In this document: one piece after another, positions 17,092 through 25,366 of the stretch
How the letters are laid out: the number at the start of each line of letters is the position of its first letter
Position numbering within the stretch: position 1 is the first letter of the stretch
DNA from: Candidatus Gastranaerophilales bacterium
GTDB taxonomy: Bacteria > Cyanobacteriota > Vampirovibrionia > Gastranaerophilales > Gastranaerophilaceae
Reading direction: 5' to 3'
DNA: 35,898 nt
Assembly: GCA_944325145.1 (NCBI GenBank)
Contig: CALYDL010000018.1
Coordinates: 1-35,898, forward strand
Position numbers and translations under genes: made by a program
The notes under the pieces: generated by a model
The model's input: only the letters and a program-made list of their open reading frames with translations
Database searches by the model: none
What the model was told of the DNA's origin: nothing

Positions 17092-18045
17092 TTGAATATA
17101 TCGCAGGTAAACCATTTTAATTATGGGAAATTTTGTAGTAATTGGCCAAAAGGCCCTTCTTTTGGTGCTTTTTCTACTTATGGCGCCATAAATACAATTA
17201 ATCTTCCAATGGATATGTTTATAAAAACTCAAAATTCGCCAGCCATAAGAACTGCAGCTTTTTCAAAAGCTCCAAAAATAAAAAAACCTGCAAATAAGCG
17301 TTTTGAAATTGAAGATTATTGTTCTTTGGGAAAATGCGAAAAAGATTATATGATGGCAAACATGCCGGATGGCATCAAAGCTCTTGCAGTAGTTAATATT
17401 GGCATTGGTTCTGCTATAAAAAAAGAATTTGATGAAAAATACGGTGAAGGGGGTTATAAATTTATATCATTAGGAACATCGCCCGCTTTGGCTGCAAAGG
17501 TTATGGAACTGGAAGGGGCAGATGTTGTTTACCTTCCAATGTCATATTCCCACTCAACTTGCACAAAATCTTGGCTTGAAAAATCACCTTATATAGATTT
17601 TTATAAAAGCTATATGGAAAAAAACGGCCTTTCAAATGAAGCCCTTCAAAAAGAAGGCAAAAAAGGAATTATTTGCGATTATACAATAACGGGCAGAAGC
17701 TTAGAATTGTCTGAATTTATGTTAAAAGGGCCATTGGGGCTTGATGAAAGTTTGCTTGATACATATACAATGAATGAACTTATTAAAAATTCCAGCTATA
17801 TTCCTGATGAATTTAAAGACAGATATTTAGATGAACTTTTGAAAAAAGAACGTGCAGCTGATTATTGCAATGTTCCGCATTTTTCTTTTATAGATAAAAA
17901 ACCTTTTAATTCAGGCAAAATAAGAGATGCAAAAAGCCTTGAAAATTATTTTGATAATTACCGTTCATCTTCTTCAAACGCTTTTAATTTCTCGGTTATG
18001 AAACTTTTAGAAGAACGAGGCGAATTAAAAACCGGCCAAAATTAG
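17092..18045 (+). CDS. Uncharacterised protein with a phosphoribosyltransferase-like motif
   Basis: 317 residues from a TTG at 17092, chosen because AAGGAAAAGGA lies about seven bases upstream; a TTG at 17062 would extend it without a ribosome binding site. IICDYTITGRSLELSEFML resembles the PRPP loop of type I phosphoribosyltransferases (hydrophobic strand, Asp, then T/S-rich G turn), and LGTSPALAAKVMELEGADVV could be an earlier nucleotide-binding strand. The N-terminus carries short F-x-G motifs (NHFNYG, SFGAF). No signal peptide or membrane segment. The function is not recognised; the PRTase reading is tentative. Divergent from the deaminase operon. Confidence 0.65.
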   Translation: MNISQVNHFNYGKFCSNWPKGPSFGAFSTYGAINTINLPMDMFIKTQNSPAIRTAAFSKAPKIKKPANKRFEIEDYCSLGKCEKDYMMANMPDGIKALAVVNIGIGSAIKKEFDEKYGEGGYKFISLGTSPALAAKVMELEGADVVYLPMSYSHSTCTKSWLEKSPYIDFYKSYMEKNGLSNEALQKEGKKGIICDYTITGRSLELSEFMLKGPLGLDESLLDTYTMNELIKNSSYIPDEFKDRYLDELLKKERAADYCNVPHFSFIDKKPFNSGKIRDAKSLENYFDNYRSSSSNAFNFSVMKLLEERGELKTGQN

Positions 18046-18057
18046 AAATTAAAATTA

Positions 18058-18086
18058 TCGACAAAATTTTTTTTAAGGCATATACT
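18058..18086 (+). promoter_or_regulatory. Sigma-70 promoter of the endonuclease IV-like gene (leaderless)
   Basis: TCGACA (18058-18063), 17-base spacer, TATACT (18081-18086). The ATG at 18094 is only seven bases after the -10 and has no Shine-Dalgarno sequence, so the transcript should start at the ATG. Confidence 0.6.
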
Positions 18087-18093
18087 TAAAGTT

Positions 18094-18912
18094 ATGGATA
18101 AATTAAATTTTTTAACGGCAGGCATTCCCTTATGCGCCAAAGATTATAAACAAGGGTTTGAAACTTTAACAAATATGGGCTTAGATGGCTTAGAGCTTGA
18201 ATTTGTAAGGGGTGTTAGAATTTCTGATGTTTCAAGAAAAAGTGTTTTAGAAAGAAACAAGAACCTTATAGTAACAGCCCATGCGCCATTTTATGTTAAT
18301 TTGAATTCAAAAGAAGAAGAAAAAATTGAAGCTTCTATTCAAAGAATAATTGAAACTGCCCTTGTTGCAAATTCCCTAAATGCTTTTTCCATAACATACC
18401 ACGCCGCTTATTATATGGAAAAAGACAAAGAAGAAGTTTATAAAAAAGTGGTTGAAGGGAATAAAAAAATTTTTGAAGCCCTGGATAAAGAAAACGTTAA
18501 AATTTGGGTTCGCCCCGAAACAACAGGTAAAAAAAGCCAATGGGGCGATGTTGATGAAATTATAAGGTTATCTAAAGAATTTGAAATGGTTCTTCCTTGT
18601 GTTGATTTTTCACACCTTTACGCCAGAGAAATCGGCGAATTTAATTCATACGATGATTTTTCAAAAGTTTTTGAAAAAATCGGAAACGAGCTTGGGCAGG
18701 TTGCACTTGATAATTTTCACGCTCATATTGCAGGCATTGAATATACAGGTAAAGGCGAAAAACAGCACTTAAACCTTTTAGAATCAGAATTTAATTATAA
18801 AGATTTATTGAAAGCTTTTAAAAAGTTCGATATTAAAGGCGCCGTTGTTTGCGAAAGCCCCAACATTGAAGAAGATTGCAAGCTTTTATCAGATTATTAC
18901 AATTCGCTTTAA
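18094..18912 (+). CDS. Endonuclease IV-like / xylose isomerase-like TIM barrel protein
   Basis: 272 residues, close to Nfo length. Zinc-ligand positions of AP endonuclease family 2 are nearly all present in order: TAHAPFYVNL, TYHAAYYM, RPETTGK, CVDFSHLYAR, HAHIAGIEYTGKGEKQHLNL and VCESPN. The GEKQHL segment follows the archaeal-type Nfo pattern, where the E. coli aspartate before the His is replaced. It probably cleaves DNA at abasic sites in base excision repair; a sugar phosphate isomerase is the main alternative in this superfamily. The start lacks a ribosome binding site but has a promoter seven bases upstream. Confidence 0.8.
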   Translation: MDKLNFLTAGIPLCAKDYKQGFETLTNMGLDGLELEFVRGVRISDVSRKSVLERNKNLIVTAHAPFYVNLNSKEEEKIEASIQRIIETALVANSLNAFSITYHAAYYMEKDKEEVYKKVVEGNKKIFEALDKENVKIWVRPETTGKKSQWGDVDEIIRLSKEFEMVLPCVDFSHLYAREIGEFNSYDDFSKVFEKIGNELGQVALDNFHAHIAGIEYTGKGEKQHLNLLESEFNYKDLLKAFKKFDIKGAVVCESPNIEEDCKLLSDYYNSL

Positions 18913-18990
18913 TTAAACATTGAAACTTTTTTATTTCTTTTTCCGTCTAAAAGTTAAAAGAAGCATTTTTGTTTTAAAAGGGTTAGAGAA

Positions 18991-19941
18991 ATGGAAAAGG
19001 AATTAATGAGTTCAATGGATAATAATTTAGATAAAGATTTTAACTTCGATTTTTTTGATGAAGTTGAAGAAGATGAAGAAATTAAAACTTTTAATAACAT
19101 AATGAATAAAGATGAAATTTTGCAAACTTACCTGAAAGAAATTGGCAAAATTAAACTTATGAATAAAAAAAACGAAGTTTTAACGGGGAAAATTATCAAA
19201 GAAGGAAGTGAAAAAGAAGCAATTATTGCAAAAAAGAAATTAATTCAGGCAAATTTAAGGCTTGTTGTTTCAATTGCAAAAAGATATACAGGCCAAGGAA
19301 TTTTATTTATGGATCTTGTTCAGGAAGGTTCTTTGGGGTTAATTAAAGCGGCAGAAAGGTTTGATTATACAAAAGGTTTTAAATTTTCCACTTATGCCAC
19401 CTGGTGGATAAAACAAACAATTATAAGGGCAATTGCAAACCATTCAAGAGCAATCAGAATTCCTGTTCATATGAGCGATAAAATCAGAAATTTAAAAAAA
19501 GCAATTTTAAAATTGAGCGTTAGCTTAGGAAGAGAGCCTGAAGATTTTGAATTGGCCGAATTTTTAAAATGTGATGAGAAAAAAATTAAGCAAATAAAAG
19601 CTTCTATGCTAAAAGAACCAATAAGCCTTCACACCCCTGTTGCGCAAGACCTTTGCATTGAAGATTACATTAAAGATGAAGAAAGCAAAACCCCTGAATT
19701 AATGGCGCAAGACGGGCTTTTAAAAGAAGATATAAACGGTTTATTAAACCTTTTAACAAAAAGAGAGAGGTTTATAATTTTAAACAGGTTTGGTTTATTT
19801 GGAAGATGCCAAAGAACGCTTGAAGAGTTAGGAAAAACCTTGGGCTTTTCAAAAGAAAGAATAAGACAAATTGAAGGGGAAGCAATTCGAAAATTGAGGA
19901 AATGCAAAAACATAGAAGAGATGAGGAATTATCTTTCATAG
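18991..19941 (+). CDS. RNA polymerase sigma-70 factor, RpoD/SigA-like
   Basis: 316 residues. Region 1.2 ([20 protein letters not shown]), region 2 ([57 protein letters not shown]), region 3 ([12 protein letters not shown]) and region 4 ([33 protein letters not shown]) are all present. The acidic N-terminus is short and region 1.1 is missing, so this may be a group 2 sigma, as Cyanobacteria have several, and not the primary one. Start behind GGGTTAGAG. Followed by a bidirectional terminator. Confidence 0.92.
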   Translation: MEKELMSSMDNNLDKDFNFDFFDEVEEDEEIKTFNNIMNKDEILQTYLKEIGKIKLMNKKNEVLTGKIIKEGSEKEAIIAKKKLIQANLRLVVSIAKRYTGQGILFMDLVQEGSLGLIKAAERFDYTKGFKFSTYATWWIKQTIIRAIANHSRAIRIPVHMSDKIRNLKKAILKLSVSLGREPEDFELAEFLKCDEKKIKQIKASMLKEPISLHTPVAQDLCIEDYIKDEESKTPELMAQDGLLKEDINGLLNLLTKRERFIILNRFGLFGRCQRTLEELGKTLGFSKERIRQIEGEAIRKLRKCKNIEEMRNYLS

Positions 19942-19948
19942 AAAAAAT

Positions 19949-19976
19949 AATGCCGCTTTATTAAAAGGCGGCATTT
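19949..19976. terminator. Bidirectional terminator between sigma factor and punA
   Basis: AATGCCGCTTT and AAGGCGGCATT pair around a short loop, with T-rich tails on both strands. It serves the sigma gene on the plus strand and touches the punA stop codon on the minus strand. Confidence 0.8.
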
Positions 19977-20781
19977 ATATTTTTTCTATTATTTTATTAA
20001 CAAGTTTTTTGAATTTATCAGAGGTTTCTTTTCCTATTTCTAAAACTTCATTGTGGCTGAGTTTAGAATCTGTTACGCCTGAAGCGTAATTTGAAACAAG
20101 GCTTATTCCTAAAACTTTCATTCTAAGCCAATTTGCAACAATGGCTTCAGGCACTGTCGACATTCCGACAACATCTGCGCCCATTGTTTTTAACATTTTA
20201 ACTTCGCTTGGTGTTTCATATGAAGGGCCTGTTGTTGCCGCATAGACGCCTTCTTTTAAATCTATGTTTATTTCATTTGCAGCTTCAAAAACCCTTTTTC
20301 TTAGTTCTAAAGAATAAACTTGGCTCATATCAGGAAACCTTTCACCCATGGAATCATCGTTTTTGCCAATAAGAGGGTTTGTGCCCATTAAATTAATGTG
20401 GTCAGATATAAGCATTAAATCCCCGGGGGTTAAGGTTGTATCCAGAGCACCTGCTGCGTTTGTTAAAATAACAATTTTTGCGCCCAGTTTATTTAAAAGC
20501 TTTATAGGGTATGTTATTGTTTCCATTGAATTACCTTCGTAAAAATGGAACCTTCCCTGCATTACAGCTACATTTTTGCCGCCTGTTGAATAGAAAAACA
20601 AAGAGCCTTTGTGCCCTGTCACAGTTGATGGCACAAAACCTTCAATTTCAGAATATGGAATTGAAACGCCATTAAGACCATTGGTAAAACCACCAAGGCC
20701 TGAGCCTAAAACCAACAAAATGTCAGGAACAAAACCGTTTGTTTTTTCCTTAATGTAATTTACGGCATTTTCCAATTGCAT
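19975..20781 (-). CDS. punA: Purine-nucleoside phosphorylase
   Basis: 268 residues, the trimeric PNP type. Conserved segments: LVLGSGLGGF, VTGHKGSLFF (phosphate site), MQGRFHFYEG, TNAAGALDTTLTPGDLMLIS, GPSYETPSEVKML and GMSTVPEAIVA. It splits guanosine, inosine or related nucleosides with phosphate to base and ribose-1-phosphate in purine salvage. It starts 23 bases after the rpoZ stop, so the two form an operon, and ends at a terminator. A guanine deaminase-like gene lies nearby but in a separate unit. Confidence 0.95.
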   Translation of the reverse strand: MQLENAVNYIKEKTNGFVPDILLVLGSGLGGFTNGLNGVSIPYSEIEGFVPSTVTGHKGSLFFYSTGGKNVAVMQGRFHFYEGNSMETITYPIKLLNKLGAKIVILTNAAGALDTTLTPGDLMLISDHINLMGTNPLIGKNDDSMGERFPDMSQVYSLELRKRVFEAANEINIDLKEGVYAATTGPSYETPSEVKMLKTMGADVVGMSTVPEAIVANWLRMKVLGISLVSNYASGVTDSKLSHNEVLEIGKETSDKFKKLVNKIIEKI

Positions 20782-20804
20782 AAAATACCTTATAAATAAA
20801 ACTA

Positions 20805-21050
20805 TTAACCGACAAGGCCGCTGTCATCAGATTCAGAAGCTTTTACCATAATGGCGTGCTGAACAGGCTTTTCTTTTTTAATGCTTGTGTCGTATGTTGC
20901 TTCAAAATCATAGCCGAAGTCATCTTTATTTTTTTTGATTTGTGATTCATCTACAAGTCTTTTAGCAATATCAATAAGTTCATAAACTAATTGATATCTG
21001 TTTTCTGTTTTTTCGTTTAATTCCCATGCAATTTTTGTAATTTGGTTCAT
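20805..21050 (-). CDS. rpoZ: DNA-directed RNA polymerase omega subunit
   Basis: 81 residues from ATG 21050, which has TTAAGGAG 9 bases upstream; the longer frame from 21092 has no ribosome binding site and an unrelated N-terminus. The omega pattern is visible: ENRYQLVYELIDIAKRLVDE, matching the RY-LV-x-x-A-x-RA helix, then a variable linker and KPVQHAIMVKASE, matching the conserved KPV-x-x-A strand. Omega binds the beta' subunit and stabilises the polymerase. The call rests on this short motif pair and on size. Upstream partner of punA. Confidence 0.75.
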   Translation of the reverse strand: MNQITKIAWELNEKTENRYQLVYELIDIAKRLVDESQIKKNKDDFGYDFEATYDTSIKKEKPVQHAIMVKASESDDSGLVG

Positions 21051-21123
21051 ATTAAAAGTTCTCCTTAATCTAATATACAATGATGCAAACATTCTTGCAA
21101 GGTTTTTTTATATGTAAGGACAA

Positions 21124-21152
21124 TTGAAAAATAATAAAAGATAGTGTAAATT
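21124..21152 (+). promoter_or_regulatory. Sigma-70 promoter of the ABC ATPase gene (leaderless)
   Basis: TTGAAA (21124-21129), 17-base spacer, TAAATT (21147-21152), then seven bases to the ATG at 21160. No Shine-Dalgarno sequence is present, the same layout as at 18058-18094. Confidence 0.5.
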
Positions 21153-21159
21153 TTAATTT

Positions 21160-21945
21160 ATGGAAAATCTTGTTGAAATTAAAAATGTTTATAAAACCTA
21201 TTTTTCAAAACCAAATGCATTTTCAAAAAAAATCATAGAAACAAATGCTGTTAATAATGTTTCATTTAATATTAAAAAAGGCGAAATTAAAGGTTTAGTA
21301 GGGGAATCAGGCTGCGGCAAAACAACATTAGGGAATATGCTTTTAAAATTAACCGAAATTACAAAAGGTGAAATTTTATTTAAAGGGCAAGACATTTCAA
21401 AATTTAATAAAAATGAAACAAAAAATTTTAGAAAATCTGCCCGGATGATTTTTCAAAACCCCTATTCAAGCTTAAACCCCAAGATGAAAATTAAAGATAT
21501 TTTAGTGGAACCATTAGACATTTTTAAAATTAAAAAAAATAGAGATGATATTTTATATGAAACAATTTTTTCTGTTGGCCTTAATGAAGATGACTTAAAA
21601 AGGTTCCCCCATGAGTTTTCAGGCGGGCAAAGGCAAAGAATTGCAATTGCAAGAGCCCTAATTTTAAGGCCCGAATTTATTGTGGCGGATGAGCCTGTTT
21701 CTGCTTTAGATGTTAGTATTCAAGCACAAATTATTAATCTTTTAATAGATTTAAAAGAAAAATATAATTTAACATACCTTTTTATTTCCCATGACCTAAA
21801 CGTTGTGAAATATTTATGCGAAAACGTTGTTATTATGAACAAGGGCAGAATTGAAGAGATGGGCAATATTGAAGATATTTTTAATAACCCCAAAACCGAT
21901 TATACAAAAACATTAATTAATTCAATTCCAAGGCTTGAAATTTAG
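21160..21945 (+). CDS. ABC transporter ATP-binding protein, oligopeptide/dipeptide (OppF/DppF) type
   Basis: 261 residues. Walker A GLVGESGCGKTTLGNML, Q loop MIFQNPYSSLNPKM, signature FSGGQRQRIAIARAL, Walker B FIVADEPVSALDV and H loop FISHDLNVVKYL are intact. The NPYSSLNP Q loop is typical of peptide/nickel importers of the Opp/Dpp class. The C-terminal oligopeptide domain after NPKTDYTKTL is short. No permease or binding protein genes lie beside it, so its partners are elsewhere. The stop is four bases from the stop of the convergent acidic protein gene. Confidence 0.92.
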   Translation: MENLVEIKNVYKTYFSKPNAFSKKIIETNAVNNVSFNIKKGEIKGLVGESGCGKTTLGNMLLKLTEITKGEILFKGQDISKFNKNETKNFRKSARMIFQNPYSSLNPKMKIKDILVEPLDIFKIKKNRDDILYETIFSVGLNEDDLKRFPHEFSGGQRQRIAIARALILRPEFIVADEPVSALDVSIQAQIINLLIDLKEKYNLTYLFISHDLNVVKYLCENVVIMNKGRIEEMGNIEDIFNNPKTDYTKTLINSIPRLEI

Positions 21946-21949
21946 AAGT

Positions 21950-24673
21950 TTAAATTTCTTCTGCTATTTGTAATTTTGCAATTTTTGGGTCTAAAAGACG
22001 TTTGCCAATTTCAGGAAATTCAATTTGAAGAAGGCACCTTTGGCCATAATTAATAACTTTTAAAATTTCGCCTTCGCCATATTTTTCATGGGTTACTTTG
22101 TCGCCTTCTTTGAAACCTAAAACGGTTTGCACTTCATCTTCTTTTTTGATGTCATCAAAGACGGGAAGCTTGTGTTCAGGCGTTTTGATTTCTTTTTTAA
22201 TTTTTTCTAAATCTATTGAAACTTTATCATCAATTTTTAATTTTTGAGAAGAATTTGTTTCGTTTGTTTCATCGTTAATTATTTTTTCAAATTCATCATC
22301 AATATTATCTTTATTTTCTTCGATTTCTTTTTCTTTTTCGATGTTCATTTCATCAAGAATTTTATTTGTTTTATCATCCTTGATTTTGTCTTGAATATTT
22401 GAATCTACAACTTCATCTATAATTGTTAAAACTTCATCTTTGGTTTTTTCAATTACGATTTCATCTTTTTTATTTTCTTTTTCTAAGGTTTCTTTAAATG
22501 AACTTTGTTCATTTTCTTCTTTATTTAAAGAATTAACCTCGTCAATTGCATCTAAAATGTTGTCATCAATAATGTTTTCATCTTCATTTGAATAAACATT
22601 TTCTTGAATTTTTGCAAATTCTTTTAATTCTGCTTTTGTTTCTTTAATTTCAGATAATTCTTTAATTTTTTCTTCGCCTAAAATGTCTGCTTCTTTAATT
22701 TTTGGCATTTTGGGCGCTTTTTTTGTTTCTTTTTCAACTTTTGTTTCTTTATTTTCTTTAATTTCGGGTTCTTTTACTTGTTCTTCTTTTATTTCAATTG
22801 TTTCTTCAATTTCGGGTTTTACTTCAGGTTTTATTTCAAGCTTTGTTTCAGGCTCAATTTTTTCTTCAACTTTAGGTGAAATTTCAGCTTCAGCCTTTTT
22901 ATCTTCTTTATTTTCTTCAATTTCTTCTTCTTTTTTAGAAGGTTCTTCTTTTTCTTCTGTTTTGTTTTTGGTTTCTTGTTTTAATTCTTCTCTATTTTCT
23001 TCTTTATTTTCTTCTCTATTTTCTTTAATTTCTTCTTGTTCAATTTCTTTGTCTAAAGGTTCTTTTATAGCAACATCTTCTTCTTTGGGTTCATTTTCTT
23101 CAATAAAATAATCAAGTTCATCTTGAGAAATTAAGTTTTCAGGCTCAATTATTTCTTCTTTGTTTGGTTCTTCTTGAATGTTTTCTTGAAGGTTTTCATT
23201 AGCCATTTCAGCTTCAATTAAAGGAATGTATTCCATATTTGAAGCATTTTCTTCAACAGGGGCTGTTTCTTCGTTAAAATCAACTTCTTTTTTTGGTTCC
23301 AAAATATCAGAAAGGCTGATTTCTTCATGCAGCCTTTTTTGCCTTGGTTCTTTTTGCTTGATTTCAAAGTTATTTGGCCTTAGTTCAAAAGGCGTCATAT
23401 CTTCTAGTTGCAAATTAAGAGAAATAAAGAGTTTGTCTTTGTCTTCATCTTTGTTTTTTGGCTTAAAGGGTGTTTCAAGTTCAAGAGTGAAGATGAAATC
23501 TTTTGTGTCTTCGCCAAAAATCATAAATGCGTCTTTATTTAAAGATTGAATTTGGAAGTTTGCATGGGTGAAATCTCTTTTTGGGTTCATTGCAGGCAGC
23601 AAAATGTAATTTTGCGCAAATTCCATTATATATGAGGCTTTTTTGTACCCATAAGCAAAACTTGGAATAAAAGATATATTTTTCTTTTTGAAATATAAGC
23701 TATTTAAAATGTCGTTATTAATATTATTATCATTTAACCTTGCAAGAAGGAAAATATCTTTATCAATTTTATTTGAAATGTATTCAACAAATTCTTTTTG
23801 CCATTCAATTTTAAGGTTTGATAAATCTAAAACGGTGATTTTATTTTTTTCAACAGATTTAAACAAACCTTCATATTCTCTTTTTGTTTTAGCAAAAATG
23901 TTTAACCTGTCGTATTTTTTAAGCCAGCTTATTAAAACTTGCAATTCAACCGAAGGTGTTAATTTTGCTTGGTTTTGAACAACTTTTATAAATCTTTGGT
24001 ATGGAATATAATATTCTTCATCATTAATTAAAAATTTCTTAACTTCTTCAAAAACATCTCCTAAAACCACTTGAGTTTCAAGTTTTGCCCTCATTAAGCT
24101 TTTTTGTTGAATGTAATCTATGGTGTCATACGCTAAAGGCAATTTGAAATTTTTCATTGCGGCAAATTCATGTGCGCCTTCAATTTTAACCGCACCGGAA
24201 AAATCTAAAATAAGAATATTTTTATATTTTGCAAGCTTTGGAGAAAGGGTTTCAAAAATTTGGTTTGTCTGTTCAAATTTATCTGCAAAAATAACACAAT
24301 TATTATCAAAGAAATTTGTATTTAGGCGCATTTCTTCTTTTGTTTTGAAGCTTTTACCTATTAAAATTGTTTTTTTATCTAAATTAATGCACTTTTCAAT
24401 TTCAGACTGCTTAATTTTTGCAACTTCACATTCTCTTGATGGGGTGTAATTGTCATAGGGTTTAATTTCATTGCCGTTAACAATACGATAAATTAATTTA
24501 ATTTTGGCAACATTTGCTTCTTGGTCAAATTTATCATCATAAACTTCAACAACTTGAGCCAAAAAATTTTCATCAGCATCTCTTACGAGCAAAAAGTCGC
24601 TTAAACTGAAAACTTCTGTTTTCGGGTTAAATAATAATCTGATAGTATCGTTAACTGTTTGTATTACGCGCAT
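21950..24673 (-). CDS. Large acidic protein: degenerate HerA-like N-terminus, E/K-rich linker, PcrA/UvrD-type C-terminal Tudor domain
   Basis: 907 residues. Residues 20-90 (FLLVRDADENFLAQVVEVYD...) look like the HAS barrel of HerA-type ATPases, and ILILDFSG (153-160) sits where HerA has its strand and DxxGE, but the P-loop expected near 125-135 (CVIFADKFEQTNQ) has lost the GxGKS motif. Residues about 430-845 are almost entirely Glu, Lys, Ile and Asn and must be disordered. The last 55 residues (GDKVTHEKYGEGEILKVINY) match the Tudor-like RNA polymerase-binding tail of PcrA/UvrD. HerA relationship is tentative; the tail is clearer. Role may be scaffolding at transcription or DNA repair sites. 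Confidence 0.6.
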   Translation of the reverse strand: MRVIQTVNDTIRLLFNPKTEVFSLSDFLLVRDADENFLAQVVEVYDDKFDQEANVAKIKLIYRIVNGNEIKPYDNYTPSRECEVAKIKQSEIEKCINLDKKTILIGKSFKTKEEMRLNTNFFDNNCVIFADKFEQTNQIFETLSPKLAKYKNILILDFSGAVKIEGAHEFAAMKNFKLPLAYDTIDYIQQKSLMRAKLETQVVLGDVFEEVKKFLINDEEYYIPYQRFIKVVQNQAKLTPSVELQVLISWLKKYDRLNIFAKTKREYEGLFKSVEKNKITVLDLSNLKIEWQKEFVEYISNKIDKDIFLLARLNDNNINNDILNSLYFKKKNISFIPSFAYGYKKASYIMEFAQNYILLPAMNPKRDFTHANFQIQSLNKDAFMIFGEDTKDFIFTLELETPFKPKNKDEDKDKLFISLNLQLEDMTPFELRPNNFEIKQKEPRQKRLHEEISLSDILEPKKEVDFNEETAPVEENASNMEYIPLIEAEMANENLQENIQEEPNKEEIIEPENLISQDELDYFIEENEPKEEDVAIKEPLDKEIEQEEIKENREENKEENREELKQETKNKTEEKEEPSKKEEEIEENKEDKKAEAEISPKVEEKIEPETKLEIKPEVKPEIEETIEIKEEQVKEPEIKENKETKVEKETKKAPKMPKIKEADILGEEKIKELSEIKETKAELKEFAKIQENVYSNEDENIIDDNILDAIDEVNSLNKEENEQSSFKETLEKENKKDEIVIEKTKDEVLTIIDEVVDSNIQDKIKDDKTNKILDEMNIEKEKEIEENKDNIDDEFEKIINDETNETNSSQKLKIDDKVSIDLEKIKKEIKTPEHKLPVFDDIKKEDEVQTVLGFKEGDKVTHEKYGEGEILKVINYGQRCLLQIEFPEIGKRLLDPKIAKLQIAEEI

Positions 24674-24798
24674 TTATAAAAGAATATTCCAACTTTTAGA
24701 TTTATATATAATTATTCCAAATTAATTATACTATACACAAAAGTAATGTAAAATATGTAATATGTTGTATATTTAGAAGGGAAAAATTCTCTAAACTC

Positions 24799-24827
24799 TT
24801 GACAGTTTAGCTTGTCTTTCATAATAT
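24799..24827 (+). promoter_or_regulatory. Strong sigma-70 promoter of the tRNA-tuf cluster
   Basis: TTGACA (24799-24804), 17-base spacer, TAATAT (24822-24827), 20 bases before tRNA-Thr. The -35 box lies inside an inverted repeat CTAAACT/AGTTTAG (24791-24797, 24804-24810), which could be an operator. Confidence 0.7.
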
Positions 24828-24847
24828 ATCATGTAACAGAACAAAAT

Positions 24848-24919
24848 GCCGATGTAGCTCAATGGCAGAGCAACGGTTTTGTAAACCGTAGGTTGCGGGT
24901 TCGAGTCCCATCATCGGCT
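24848..24919 (+). tRNA. tRNA-Thr (UGU)
   Basis: 72 bases. Acceptor GCCGATG/CATCGGC, D stem GCTC/GAGC, anticodon stem ACGGT/ACCGT with loop TTTGTAA (anticodon TGT). The T stem GCGGG/CCCAT has one C-A mismatch and one G-U pair. First tRNA of the cluster before tuf. Confidence 0.95.
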
Positions 24920-24996
24920 TTTATTTCTTGAATTACGGTACATTGATAAAGTGTTATTAATTCATGCTCGGATGAGGATGTGAAACAAAATTCTAA

Positions 24997-25092
24997 GCCC
25001 ATGTGGCGCAGTGACTCTGCCGAACAAAAGGTGACTAAATGTCACGTTTTGTGAGAGGAAAGCACTCCCTGTAAGGGAGGGCGCAATAGGGC
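24997..25092 (+). pseudogene. Broken tRNA-Thr copy with an inserted hairpin
   Basis: It begins with GCCCATGTGGCGCAGTG, identical to the 5' end of tRNA-Thr(GGU) at 25109, then carries about 46 extra bases, then GCACTCCC-TGTAA-GGGAG, a shortened anticodon arm, and ends GCGCAATAGGGC. The insert contains an almost perfect hairpin, ACAAAAGGTGAC/GTCACGTTTTGT with loop TAAAT. The T arm and 3' acceptor strand are lost. A small RNA built on a tRNA fragment is an alternative. Confidence 0.6.
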
Positions 25093-25108
25093 AAAACAAA
25101 AAAGTCAT

Positions 25109-25180
25109 GCCCATGTGGCGCAGTGGTAGCGCACTCCCTTGGTAAGGGAGAGGCCACGAGTTCGAGTCTCGTCATGGGCA
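25109..25180 (+). tRNA. tRNA-Thr (GGU)
   Basis: 72 bases. Acceptor GCCCATG/CATGGGC with discriminator A, anticodon stem CTCCC/GGGAG with loop TTGGTAA (anticodon GGT), T stem ACGAG/CTCGT with loop TTCGAGT. All stems pair fully. Confidence 0.97.
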
Positions 25181-25227
25181 AATTTAACACTAATTGTTAT
25201 TCACCTTTAAAATAGGTTATTTAATAA

Positions 25228-25310
25228 GGGTAGATGCCCGAGTGGCTAAAGGGGGCAGACTGTAAATCTGTTGACGTGAGTCTACGGTGGTTCGAATCCA
25301 CCTCTACCCA
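25228..25310 (+). tRNA. tRNA-Tyr (GUA)
   Basis: 83 bases, class II with a long variable arm. Acceptor GGGTAGA/TCTACCC, anticodon loop CTGTAAA (anticodon GTA), T arm GGTGG-TTCGAAT-CCACC. Lies 57 bases before tuf, a common bacterial arrangement. Confidence 0.96.
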
Positions 25311-25366
25311 TTTTTTATTTTTAAAAACAATCAAACCAAAAATAAAAACAAAGGAGAAAAAAACTT

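Noticed and set aside
21051-21092. Upstream extension of the omega subunit frame
   Set aside because: The 14 extra codons have no ribosome binding site and cover the AAGGAG that serves the ATG at 21050.
22683-23111. 142-codon Ser/Phe-rich frame opposite the acidic protein
   Set aside because: It is the complement of the Glu/Lys-rich low-complexity coding region; the composition is a by-product.
24966-24990. Possible hammerhead ribozyme core (GGATGAGG...GAAAC)
   Set aside because: The CUGAUGA core is not intact and no supporting stems or cleavage-site triplet could be found.
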